Assembly: GCF_003390925.1 (NCBI RefSeq)
Contig: NZ_QUBS01000090.1
Location: forward strand, 186,001 to 250,000
Source of the DNA: Trinickia diaoshuihuensis
GTDB taxonomy: Bacteria > Pseudomonadota > Gammaproteobacteria > Burkholderiales > Burkholderiaceae
Direction: 5' to 3'
DNA: 64,000 nucleotides
Shown: in pieces, positions 53,377-62,146 of the stretch
How the letters are laid out: the number at the start of each line of letters is the position of its first letter
Numbering within the stretch: position 1 is the first letter of the stretch
Notes under the pieces: generated by a model
What the model was told of the DNA's origin: nothing
Seen by the model: the letters and a program-made list of their open reading frames with translations, nothing else
Database searches by the model: none
Made by a program: the position numbers and the translations under genes

Positions 53377-53671
53377 GAGAATTCAGTGTCGATCCATTCC
53401 GCAGTATAGATTCAAAGGTGGTTATCGACAAAACGCTCACCCGTGACATAAATGCCCATATTCCGCATTGAAATTTAATGAACGCAAACGGCTGAAGCCC
53501 GCGGAACGCAGACCAGCGAGCGGTTGGTCGAGGCAGCCCGGGCGCTATTAATCGAGGGGGCTTCCTATCGATGGGTCGACCTGTCAATGGAGTCTCTGCG
53601 GCAAAAGGGAGAGGCCGCAAGCGAAATGCGTCGCGCAGTGCAGAAAGCGACGACGGCGCGCCCCCGGCGCA
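53377..53671. other. Gap of about 300 bp upstream of the TetR gene
   Basis: I see no gene, RNA or clear dyad here. Short open frames with biased composition occur but lack domain character. The tetR promoter must lie at the left end. Confidence 0.5.
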
Positions 53672-54190
53672 CTACCCCACGTCGGAGATGGGACGCGGCA
53701 GCAGCCCAAAATAATGCTCGATCCGCGACAGCGCATAGCGGGCCGCCGTCTCGCGAATTTCATTACGTGTACATGCAAAGCGGGCGGTCTCGCTGAACGT
53801 CACGCAACCCCGATCCTCCAAACGCCAAGACCATGCGAAGCATTGCGTGCCGGGCGGCGGTCCCTTGCCGTCGCCAACCGGATCGGCCACCCCGGTGTTG
53901 GACACAGCCACATCCGCGCAGCATCCCTGCGACGCCAACGCGCCTTCCGCCATTTCGCGTGCAACCTCTTCGCTCGTGAGCCCGAAGCGATCCATCGTTT
54001 CTTGCCGAACGCCGAGCAAGCCCGCCTTCGCCGACGGCGAATATGCAACGAACCCGACGTCCAAACATTTACCGCTTCCCGGCACAGCCGCCAAACTCGC
54101 CGCGATTAGCCCGCCCGTGCACGACTCGGCCGTCGCGAGCTTGAGCTCGGCCTCGGTTAGAAAGGAAACGACATCTTGTTCGGTACTCAT
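53672..54190 (-). CDS. pncC: CinA C-terminal domain / nicotinamide-nucleotide amidase family
   Basis: 172 aa from ATG 54190 (MSTEQDVVSFLTEAELKLAT). Seen: ATAESCTGGLIAASLAAVPGSG, FVAYSPSAKAGLLGV, AVSNTGVADPVG, and TARFACTRNEIRETAARYAL. Fits PncC, which deamidates NMN to nicotinic acid mononucleotide in the pyridine nucleotide cycle. The Ser/Thr of ESCTGG and SNTGVA are family-conserved. Divergent from the patatin gene. Confidence 0.9.
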   Translation of the reverse strand: MSTEQDVVSFLTEAELKLATAESCTGGLIAASLAAVPGSGKCLDVGFVAYSPSAKAGLLGVRQETMDRFGLTSEEVAREMAEGALASQGCCADVAVSNTGVADPVGDGKGPPPGTQCFAWSWRLEDRGCVTFSETARFACTRNEIRETAARYALSRIEHYFGLLPRPISDVG

Positions 54191-54296
54191 CGACTGTCTC
54201 CCCGTTTTTGGGTGTTGGCTCATCCGTGTTACGTGCATGCAAATTGCATTCCCTGCCGACGTTGTATTGCGTCCATATCACTTTCGGAGAATCTAC

Positions 54297-55406
54297 ATGC
54301 AGGCAGCGACCATCCGGCCGGAAAGGACGGGAAAACGCATCGCACTGGCGTTACAGGGCGGCGGAGCGATCGGTGCGTTTCAAGCGGGCATACTGGAGGT
54401 GCTGCACGAAGAGAACATTTCGATCGATGCATGCTGCGCCTCGTCGATCGGCGCGATCAATGCCGCACTGTTTTTCGGCAACCATAGATCGGAGCGGCTC
54501 GAACGCTTGCAGGCGTTTTGGAACGGCGTGTCGATCCCGGGCAGCGCGACTTGGACGGATCTTTTCGCGCGGGCCGCACCGCTCGTGGGCGCTATACCGG
54601 CATTCAGACGCACACAGGCCGAGGTGGACCAAGCGTACGCACTGTCCTTCGGGTTGCCGGGGTTCTTCGCTCGACGCGGTTGGGTGCCTTGGGTCGACGG
54701 CGTGGGCGATCCGTCCGCCGCGGCCCTGTGCGATACGACGCCGCTGAAGCGAACGCTCGAAATGCTCTGCGATTTCTCGCTCCTAAACGAGAGCGACACG
54801 CAGCTCAGCGTCGTGGCGGCCAACGTAGAGACAGGTAAGGTCCGCTATTTCGACAACGGTTCTTTGAGCGCATCGGCGATCATGGCATCGGGCGCTTTGC
54901 CGCCGTGGTTCCCGGCGGTCGAGGTGGACGGCGCCTGGTACTGGGACGGCTCGCTCGTGACCGGCACACCGCTGAGGCGTCTGATCGAAACGGCACCAAG
55001 CGATGGCGAAACCGTTATCTTGCGTGCCGATCTTTGGGCGTCCGACGGACCGATGCCCGATAACATGACGGACGTCGATATCCGCCACAAAAATATCGAA
55101 CAGGCGAGCCGAGCCGCATTTTTCGATGAGGCCTATCGTGAAGCCGCAGAACTGCGCACCCTGCTCGCGCATGCGTTAGATCGGATCGATCCCGAACGAA
55201 TCAGCGCCGATCCTCAACTGACGCGCGCAAAGCGAGAAGTCAGGACGGCTGCTATCGAGATCATCCCCGTGGCCTATCCGCACTCGCAATCCGGGACCCA
55301 CTTCAAGGACGTCCAGTTCGGACAGCAGGCCATCGCCGAGCATTGGGAGAACGGACGGCGGGCGGCGCACGCCGCGCTCGAACGGATCGCCGCATGCACC
55401 GCATAG
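54297..55406 (+). CDS. Patatin-like phospholipase
   Basis: 369 aa from ATG 54297 with CGGAGA 6 nt upstream; the longer in-frame ORF overlapping pncC is rejected. Patatin fold: oxyanion loop ALQGGGAIGAFQAG, nucleophile in ASSIGAINA (G-x-S-x-G variant SSIGA with preceding A), and the catalytic Asp in WYWDGSLVTGTP. Full-length hydrolase with a C-terminal extension, as in the DUF3734-carrying group. Cytoplasmic lipase/acyl hydrolase; substrate unknown. Confidence 0.9.
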   Translation: MQAATIRPERTGKRIALALQGGGAIGAFQAGILEVLHEENISIDACCASSIGAINAALFFGNHRSERLERLQAFWNGVSIPGSATWTDLFARAAPLVGAIPAFRRTQAEVDQAYALSFGLPGFFARRGWVPWVDGVGDPSAAALCDTTPLKRTLEMLCDFSLLNESDTQLSVVAANVETGKVRYFDNGSLSASAIMASGALPPWFPAVEVDGAWYWDGSLVTGTPLRRLIETAPSDGETVILRADLWASDGPMPDNMTDVDIRHKNIEQASRAAFFDEAYREAAELRTLLAHALDRIDPERISADPQLTRAKREVRTAAIEIIPVAYPHSQSGTHFKDVQFGQQAIAEHWENGRRAAHAALERIAACTA

Positions 55407-55426
55407 GCCGTGACCGCCCGCGCCGT

Positions 55427-55609
55427 TCAACGTGGGCCGTGCCGCTGTTTCGCGCCGCCGCCGGCGCCGTGATCCTTCCCCGCCTTAGTGTGATTCGCGG
55501 CGTGCTGTCCGCTACCGGGTTTGCTGCTGGACGTCGTGGCGGGCCTGCCGGAGTGCGCCTCGGCCTTGGTGTCCTGCTCGGTGCGATGAGTTGGAGGGGC
55601 AGTCTTCAT
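55427..55609 (-). CDS. Small basic disordered protein, 60 aa
   Basis: 60 aa from ATG 55609 (AAGGGA upstream). Composition is Lys/His/Gly/Ser/Ala-rich, without hydrophobic segments; residues are low-complexity. Not recognised. The good ribosome-binding site favours a real gene. It is divergent from the membrane-protein gene 190 bp to the right. Confidence 0.5.
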   Translation of the reverse strand: MKTAPPTHRTEQDTKAEAHSGRPATTSSSKPGSGQHAANHTKAGKDHGAGGGAKQRHGPR

Positions 55610-55799
55610 AGTCGATGTTCCCTTTTGTCTGACGTTGGGGCGATGCCGCCCGGGCGCGTTCGGCCAACGCTTCGAGAGCCGATCGCCCGATGAGCCGCGC
55701 AACGGCCGTTCCAGCGCCGCGTCTGCATCGGCCGATGCAACCCTGGCGCAAGGCTTGCGAAGTAGCGGCTATCTATCGATCCGAACCGCCAGGCATCCG

Positions 55800-56375
55800 A
55801 TGACCGAAGCCGCACTCCGTACGATCCTCTTTTACTTTTTGATTCCGCTTTGGCTGGCAGCCGGCGTCGCCGATTGGGGCTGCCATCGAGCCTCCGGTAT
55901 CGAACGGACGACCGGTACGAAAGAGTCGATCCTTCATAGCTTGATGCTTGCCGAAGTGGGCTTGCCCCTTCTCGCCGCCCTATTTCTAGAAATCGACGCG
56001 CTGCTGATCGCGTTGATGGTGCTTGCATTCGTCGTCCACGAGGCCACCGCGCTCTGGGACGTGAGCTATGCGACGTATTCGGACCGCGAGGTCACGCCGT
56101 TCGAGCAGCATATGCACAGCTTCCTTGAACTGATGCCGCTCTTCGCCCTCGTATGCGTCGCGACCCTGCATTGGGGCCAGGTTCTGGCGCTGCTCGGAGC
56201 TGGGCCCGAACACGCCCGCTTCACCCTCGCTTGGAAGGCCACTCCGCTACCGGCTGCGTGGTTGGCATCGGTCCTGATCGCCGTTGCGCTCTTCGGCGTG
56301 GCGCCGTACGCCGAGGAACTCGTTCGCTGCGCTCGCAAGCAGTTCAACGCGAGACGTCTGGAGCGCCACGCTTAG
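55800..56375 (+). CDS. Membrane protein, about 191 aa
   Basis: 191 aa from ATG 55800 (MTEAALRTILFYFLIPLWLA). About five hydrophobic segments (FLIPLWLAAGVADWG, MLAEVGLPLLAALFLEIDALLIALMVLAFVV, LMPLFALVCVATL, LASVLIAVALFGVA). An HxxxH-like HEATALWD motif lies between helices 3 and 4, with HMHSF downstream, so iron- or metal-dependent membrane chemistry is possible. No family is recognised. It heads a run of same-strand genes. Confidence 0.7.
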   Translation: MTEAALRTILFYFLIPLWLAAGVADWGCHRASGIERTTGTKESILHSLMLAEVGLPLLAALFLEIDALLIALMVLAFVVHEATALWDVSYATYSDREVTPFEQHMHSFLELMPLFALVCVATLHWGQVLALLGAGPEHARFTLAWKATPLPAAWLASVLIAVALFGVAPYAEELVRCARKQFNARRLERHA

Positions 56376-56446
56376 TGGCTCGTCGTCTCCCAGGCATGGC
56401 GGGTGCTGCTTCCGCCTTGGCCATTCTTCGGTGATAGGGAGCATTC

Positions 56447-56722
56447 ATGGACCAAACCTTAGGCTCGGACGACGAGTTTCGGTGCTACGAATACCGGGGC
56501 TACAACGTCACCGTTTCGGCGGAGCAAGGCGAGCGGGAGCAATGGCTACCGAACATCGAGGTGACGCGGGAGGGGCAGCCGGTCGAACTGGACGCGCCCG
56601 AGGGCACCGGTCCCTACTGGGCGACACGTCGCGAGGCGCTTCAAGCTGGTCTCGAGCGAGCGCGATACCTGCTCGATAAGCGCGACCGGACTCCCTTGGA
56701 TTTACGCAATCCCGCGCGATAA
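56447..56722 (+). CDS. Conserved hypothetical protein, 91 aa
   Basis: 91 aa, start ATG 56447 with GGGAG upstream. Reads as a compact alpha/beta protein (YEYRGYNVTVSAEQ, EREQWLPNIEVTREGQPVELD, GPYWATRREALQAGLERARYLLD). It resembles small DUF-type proteins common in Burkholderia; not assigned a function. It lies 72 bp after the membrane protein and 61 bp before the ABC exporter. Confidence 0.75.
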   Translation: MDQTLGSDDEFRCYEYRGYNVTVSAEQGEREQWLPNIEVTREGQPVELDAPEGTGPYWATRREALQAGLERARYLLDKRDRTPLDLRNPAR

Positions 56723-56782
56723 CCGCGCCCAAGCAGCCCCGACGATCACCGTTCGCGGCGCCGCCGCGGGAGCGATGCAACG

Positions 56783-58615
56783 ATGAAGACGAACAGCGGT
56801 CACGGTAGCGCAAGCGATCGGGCATGGCGCATTCGTAAAAAGCGCAAATCGCGAATCTTGTCGCGCTACGCGGGGCGCCCGCTCGCGCTGATCTGGCGAT
56901 ACGTCGCGCGGCGCAAGCTCGCACACGGCGTTTTGGTGCTCGCGATCGTCGCCGCGGTCGGCTGTGCGCTCGCGTCGCAATACGCCATCCGCAACTTGGT
57001 CGACGCTTTGCCCGCGGGGCGGCACCATATGGAGCTCATCGTCCGAGCGTTCGTCGTTTTGGTCGTGCTGATTTTTGCCGACAACCTGCTATGGCGCGTG
57101 GCCGGTTGGATATCGGCACGCGCGTTTGTCGCGGTCACCGGCGACCTGCGACAGGATATGTTCGAGTATCTCGCCGGTCACGCGCCGTCGTACTTCGCCG
57201 ATAAGCAGCCGGGCGTACTGTCGAGCCGCATCACCGCGATGGCCAACGCTGTCTACACGCTCGAAAACGCGCTGGCATGGACCGCGCTGCCGCCCACGCT
57301 GACCATCATCGGATCGGTGGTCATGGTGTCGGCCGTCAGCGTACCGATGACGCTGGCGCTAGGGGCCGTTTCGACCGCACTAGCCTACGGCATCTTCGTT
57401 CTTGCCAGCAAAGGCACGGCGCGTCATGAGCACTTCGCCCAGCAAGCGGCCTCGGTGGACGGCGAATTGGTCGACGTCGCGGGCAACATGGGACTCGTGC
57501 GCGCGTTTTGCGCCGAGGCGGCTGAACATCAACGCATCACGGGCCGGCTCAAAACCGAAACCGAGGCACGCAGACACAGCTTGCTCTATCTGGAGCGCCT
57601 GCGTCTGCTGCATGCCGTCGCTACAGCGGTGTTGTCCGCCGGCTTGCTCGGCTGGACCTTGCTGCTCTGGAGTGCCGGCACGGCGACGACCGGCGACATC
57701 GTGCTGATTTCATCGCTCGGTTTTTCGATCTTGCACGGATCGCGCGATGTGGCCGTCGCGTTCGTCGAGCTCACGCAACACGTCGCTCGCTTGGGCGAGG
57801 CGACACGAACGCTGCTCGTGCCGCAAGCGATGCCCGAAACGCTTAAAGCGGCGCCGCTTGCCGTGAACGAGGCGACGATCGATTTCGAAGACGTGAACTT
57901 CGCCTATCCGGGGCGTCGGCCCGTTCTCAACGCAGTATGCTTGCACATCGATGCGGGGGAACGCGTGGGCCTCGTGGGCCATTCCGGCGCGGGTAAGTCG
58001 ACCATACTGATGCTCTTGCAGCACTTTTACGAGCCGAGTGCGGGCCGCATTTTGATCTCGGGGCAGGACATTGCGCAGGTCGCCTCGGGCAGCTTGCAAG
58101 ACGCGCTTGCGATCGTCCCTCAAGACGTGTCGTTGTTTCATCGCACGCTGCGGGAGAACATCGCGTACGGTCGCCCCGATGCCACCGACGACGCAATCCT
58201 TCGCGCCTGCGAGTCGGCCCAGTGTCTCGACTTCGTGAAGGCATTGCCGGCCGGGCTCGACACGATCGTGGGGGACCGCGGCGCGAAACTATCCGGCGGC
58301 CAGCGCCAGCGCGTAGGCATCGCGCGAGCCATCTTGCGCAATGCTCCCATCTTGTTGCTCGACGAGGCCACCTCCGCGCTCGACACGCACTCGGAGATCG
58401 CCATTCAAGCCGCACTAGACCATTTGATGCGCGGCCGTACGGTCGTGGCGGTCGCGCATCGGCTTTCCACGCTGCAAAACTTCGATCGCATCGTCGTGTT
58501 GAGTCATGGACGGATCGTCCAGGAAGGCACGCCTGCCGAGCTTGCCCGGCGCCCCGGCATCTACCGGGACATGTGGACGAAGCAAAGCCGGCGCTTGCCC
58601 GCCATCGCTGCGTGA
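56783..58615 (+). CDS. ABC exporter, fused membrane and ATPase domains
   Basis: 610 aa. Membrane domain with six helices (residues about 45-330), then the nucleotide-binding domain: FAYPGRRPVLNAVCLHIDAGERVGLVG, Walker A GHSGAGKSTI, Q-loop VPQDVSLF, signature LSGGQRQRVGIARAIL, Walker B ILLLDEATSALD and H-loop AHRLSTL. It is of the MsbA/lipid-export-like half-transporter type working as a dimer. The polar N-terminal 40 residues precede TM1. Substrate unknown. Confidence 0.93.
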   Translation: MKTNSGHGSASDRAWRIRKKRKSRILSRYAGRPLALIWRYVARRKLAHGVLVLAIVAAVGCALASQYAIRNLVDALPAGRHHMELIVRAFVVLVVLIFADNLLWRVAGWISARAFVAVTGDLRQDMFEYLAGHAPSYFADKQPGVLSSRITAMANAVYTLENALAWTALPPTLTIIGSVVMVSAVSVPMTLALGAVSTALAYGIFVLASKGTARHEHFAQQAASVDGELVDVAGNMGLVRAFCAEAAEHQRITGRLKTETEARRHSLLYLERLRLLHAVATAVLSAGLLGWTLLLWSAGTATTGDIVLISSLGFSILHGSRDVAVAFVELTQHVARLGEATRTLLVPQAMPETLKAAPLAVNEATIDFEDVNFAYPGRRPVLNAVCLHIDAGERVGLVGHSGAGKSTILMLLQHFYEPSAGRILISGQDIAQVASGSLQDALAIVPQDVSLFHRTLRENIAYGRPDATDDAILRACESAQCLDFVKALPAGLDTIVGDRGAKLSGGQRQRVGIARAILRNAPILLLDEATSALDTHSEIAIQAALDHLMRGRTVVAVAHRLSTLQNFDRIVVLSHGRIVQEGTPAELARRPGIYRDMWTKQSRRLPAIAA

Positions 58616-58663
58616 CGCCGCTCAATCCATGCCTTCGCACGGCAGCCACCATCGAGGATAGAC

Positions 58664-59701
58664 ATGAAAGTCAAACTGAAACCCATCGACGCACAAGTCA
58701 TCGTCATCACCGGCGCCACCAGCGGCATCGGCTTGGCCACCGCGCGGTTGGCCGCGGAACGCGGCGCGCGGTTGATGCTGATCGCACGCAACGGCGAGGC
58801 GCTTGAAACGCTCGCGCGAGAGCTGACGGCCAAGGGCGTCCAGGTCGAACACGCCGTCGCCGACGTAGGCGATGCGGATCAGCTTCAGAAGGCGTCCGAT
58901 CAAGCGATCGCGCGTTTCGGCGGGTACGATACCTGGGTCAACAACGCTGGCTTTTCGATCTACGGTCAATGCCTCGACGTGCCCGTCAACGAACAAAAGG
59001 AGTTGTTCGACACGAACTTCTGGGGCGTGGTCAACGGTTCGCTCATCGCCGCCCGACACTTAAAAGCTCACGGCGGCGCGTTGATCAATCTGGGAAGCGA
59101 GGCGTCCGACGTCGCGCTTCCTCTGCAAGGCGCCTATGTCGCGTCGAAGCATGCAGTGAAAGGCTATACGGATGCGCTGCGCATGGAATTGCAAAGCGAG
59201 GGCGCGCCCGTATCGGTGACCCTGATCAAGCCCGCCGGCATTCATACGCGCTTTGTCGAGCATGCGCGCAAGCATGTGGACCGGCAGCCCAAGCTTCCGC
59301 CTCCGGTCTACGCGCCCGATATCGTGGCGCAGGCCATCGTGCACGCAGCCACGCATACCGTTCGCGATTTGTATATCGGGGGCGCGTCGGCTTCGATGGC
59401 GGCGTTCGCGCGAATCGCCCCTCGCTTGTACGATCGAATGATGAGCCGTATCGGTATTTCGTCGCAACTGACCGCCGAACCGGTAGGCGCGCAAACGGAT
59501 CCCGGTTCGAGCGATGGCGCTCTCCATGAACGGTCTTCGCAGCAACGCGTCGTACTCGAATCGAGCCTTTATACGCAGGCGGCCATGCATTGGCGGAAAA
59601 CGGCGCTGATCGCGGGCGGCGCACTCGCGATGTGGATGCTCACGCGAGGGGCGCGTCGCGCGCAGAGTGGGCCGAAGGTGGCGGGGCATTCGGTTCAATA
59701 G
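58664..59701 (+). CDS. Short-chain dehydrogenase with C-terminal membrane anchor
   Basis: 345 aa. SDR part: ITGATSGIGLATARL, LIARNGEAL, NNAGFSIYG, SEASDVALPLQGAYVASKHAV (Ser and Tyr-x3-Lys). After about residue 260 the chain leaves the SDR fold, and residues about 308-327 (KTALIAGGALAMWMLTRGA) are a single hydrophobic segment. SDR7-like long form. It follows the ABC exporter by 48 bp on the same strand; the pairing is suggestive of a lipid-like substrate. Confidence 0.88.
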   Translation: MKVKLKPIDAQVIVITGATSGIGLATARLAAERGARLMLIARNGEALETLARELTAKGVQVEHAVADVGDADQLQKASDQAIARFGGYDTWVNNAGFSIYGQCLDVPVNEQKELFDTNFWGVVNGSLIAARHLKAHGGALINLGSEASDVALPLQGAYVASKHAVKGYTDALRMELQSEGAPVSVTLIKPAGIHTRFVEHARKHVDRQPKLPPPVYAPDIVAQAIVHAATHTVRDLYIGGASASMAAFARIAPRLYDRMMSRIGISSQLTAEPVGAQTDPGSSDGALHERSSQQRVVLESSLYTQAAMHWRKTALIAGGALAMWMLTRGARRAQSGPKVAGHSVQ

Positions 59702-59819
59702 CCGATCGAACACTGCATGGCACCATGCCGCGTCCGGGACCGATGGCCGGTTCCCGGATCGCTTTGTGCAACAATACGTTCGCTCGGCTCTGGCCTCTAA
59801 GCGAACGTTATCGTCAACG

Positions 59820-60653
59820 ATGTACAAAAAAAACCGATTACTCCGGCTCGCACTCGCTGCAACGCTTCTTCTCGGCAACCGCCCCTCCTCGGCGCAGGAA
59901 GCGGCAAACATAGATCCATCGTCAAGCCCACTCCATTACGTCTATCAACGAGACTGGACGTACGGCTACGCGCGTTTGCCGGGCCAAGAAGAGATGCGAA
60001 ATGCCACAGCCGGTACGCCTCTCGTATCAGTCACCTATCTCGGCCAACACGGCGATCGGTACGATATCAATATCGAGCACGACTACCTCCCGCCTCAAAT
60101 CTTGCATCTCTATTGCAAGCTTCCGTGCTCCGTCGCGACCGTGGAGCAAATCGTGTCGCCGGTGACGCTCAAGGTGCAAACCGTTCCTGTGCCCTCCACC
60201 TCGATACTGGGCGCGATCGTAAAAGATGCCGTCGCCGGCAAACTCGTCGCATTTGGATACACGGCTCAAGGCAAGTGGGATTCAGCGCAGAACCAGGCGG
60301 ATCGCATCCTGGCGAGCATGGATGCCGCGCGCCCATGGACGTCCACGCCGTACGCGATCACGATAAGAAACCCATTGGCACCGAGCTTCGATTGCGAAGG
60401 CACGAGATCGGCCGCCGAGAAGCTCATCTGTCGACAGCCCGAACTGGCGAAAGCGGATCACCATTTCACGGAGCGCTACTTTATCGCGCAATTGGTCGCC
60501 AAGGACCAAGCCGCGTTTGAACGGATCGTCCGGCGTCGTTGGGAAGAACGCGACCGGATATGCGACGACGCGGCCTGCGTGTCGGCATGGTTTCGGCGCC
60601 AGCAGGAATACTTGGACGCAGTGGTCCACTCGGGCGACGTGGCCGAGAATTAG
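59820..60653 (+). CDS. Exported LprI-like protein
   Basis: 277 aa from ATG 59820 (MYKKNRLLRLALAATLLLG). Signal peptide about residues 1-25 (ends SSAQ). The C-terminal part FDCEGTRSAAEKLICRQPELAKADHHF matches the LprI N-terminal domain (C...E.LIC..P.L...D). The middle third is a separate beta-rich region (TYLGQHGDRYDINIEH). LprI-type domains inhibit lysozyme in some organisms; function here inferred from that. Preceding ORF extension is rejected. Confidence 0.75.
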   Translation: MYKKNRLLRLALAATLLLGNRPSSAQEAANIDPSSSPLHYVYQRDWTYGYARLPGQEEMRNATAGTPLVSVTYLGQHGDRYDINIEHDYLPPQILHLYCKLPCSVATVEQIVSPVTLKVQTVPVPSTSILGAIVKDAVAGKLVAFGYTAQGKWDSAQNQADRILASMDAARPWTSTPYAITIRNPLAPSFDCEGTRSAAEKLICRQPELAKADHHFTERYFIAQLVAKDQAAFERIVRRRWEERDRICDDAACVSAWFRRQQEYLDAVVHSGDVAEN

Positions 60654-60809
60654 TTCGAGCCGCGCTTGCCGAGGTGTTGCGTGATGAAAAGCGCCGCACC
60701 CTCGAGGGCATGGCCCGCTTCGTCGAGGGAGTCCACGAACGTCTGGAAGACGTGCGGCACGTCGGACAACGCGAGCCATTCGTCTGTTGGCCGTAGCGCG
60801 ACGCCTCAA

Positions 60810-61936
60810 TTAGAGGATGCGGTCCAATGCGCCGGCGAATCTAGCGACCGCACCATCGATATCATGCAGCTTGTCGAGGCCGAATAGCCCAATACGGAAG
60901 GTCTTGAAATCCTCGGGCTCATCGCATTGCAAGGGCACACCGGCCGCGACCTGCAGGCCCGCATCGGCAAACTTTTTACCCGATCGTATGCCGTCGTCGT
61001 CCGTATAGCTCACTACGACGCCCGGTGCCTGAAAACCCTCGGCCGCGACGCTTTTAAAGCCTTTACGGGCCAACAAGAACGAATGCGCCTGCCTAGTTCA
61101 AGTTGTTCGGCCCTCACCTTCTCAAAGCCGTACGCCTCGGTTTCCTTGATGACATCGCGCAGCGTTGCCAGGCTGTCGGTCGGCATCGTCGCGTGATAAG
61201 CGTGGCCGCCGCTTTCATAGGCTTCCATGATTTGCAGCCATTTGCGCAAATCGCAGGCGAAGCTGGTGCTTGTCGTGGCGTCGATTCTTTCGCGGGCGAG
61301 TGCGCCAAGCATCACGAGCGCGCAACAAGGCGACGCGCTCCAACCCTTTTGCGGCGCACTGATCAGGATATCGACGCCGGTAGCCTGCATATCGACCCAG
61401 ACGGTGCCCGAGGCAATGCAGTCGAGCGCGAACATGCCGCCGACCGCATGCACTGCGTCCGCCACCGCGCGCAGGTAGGGGTCGGGCAACATCATGCCTG
61501 ATGCCGTCTCCACGTGCGGCGCGAAAACGAGGTCCGGCTTGCGCTCGTGGATCGCGGCGACCACTTCCTCGATCGGCGCCGGCGCATACGCGGCTTGCCT
61601 GCCTTGTTGGACAGGACGCGCTTTCAGCACGATCGATTCGGAGGGAATGCCGCCCATATCGAAGATCTGCGACCAACGGTAACTGAACCAGCCGTTGCGA
61701 ATGACGAGGCATTTCTTGCCGGTTGCGAACTGCCGCGCAACGGCCTCCATCCCGAACGTGCCGCTGCCCGGGACCACCACAACCGATTTGGCGCAATAGA
61801 CGCTTTTCAAGGCGCCGGAGATGTCGCGCATCACGCCTTGAAAGCGTTGCGACATATGGTTGATCGCCCGATCGGTGTAGACCACCGAATATTCGAGGAG
61901 TCCTTCGGGATCGACATTGGGAAGTAAGCCTGACAC
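60810..61936 (-). pseudogene. Class V aminotransferase with a frameshift
   Basis: From GTG 61936 (GGAG 7 nt upstream) the first frame reads LLPNVDPEGLLEYSVVYTDR, PGSGTFGMEAVARQFA and SAPQKGWSASPCC (PLP-Lys in the KGWSAS segment). Near 61077 a one-base loss shifts the frame; the continuation LLARKGFKSVAAEGFQAPGV ... FKTFRIGLFGLDKL runs to a stop at 60810. Joined, the protein would be about 375 aa, full length for alanine-glyoxylate/serine-type aminotransferases. Either a real inactivating mutation or a sequencing error. Confidence 0.75.
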
Positions 61937-62146
61937 GTTCGTCTCCGGGAATGGAAAAACAATAAGCGCAGTATCGCTCAGTTCCCGATAGCCGGCTTTC
62001 CTATCAAGTTTTAGCGGCAAGGGCCGATAGACCGGTATCGGGAATCAGCGAGGCCGCATCGCTTGGCTTGAACCAAGACCATCGGGCCATCTCCTCCTAC
62101 TGTCCGCACCCATTTCGATCAGCGTCCTCGCGCTCGCACTCAATCA

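Noticed and set aside
53524-53796. 90-codon open frame on the plus strand next to pncC
   Set aside because: Low-complexity Arg/Ala/Thr-rich translation, no ribosome-binding site, and it overlaps the end of pncC.
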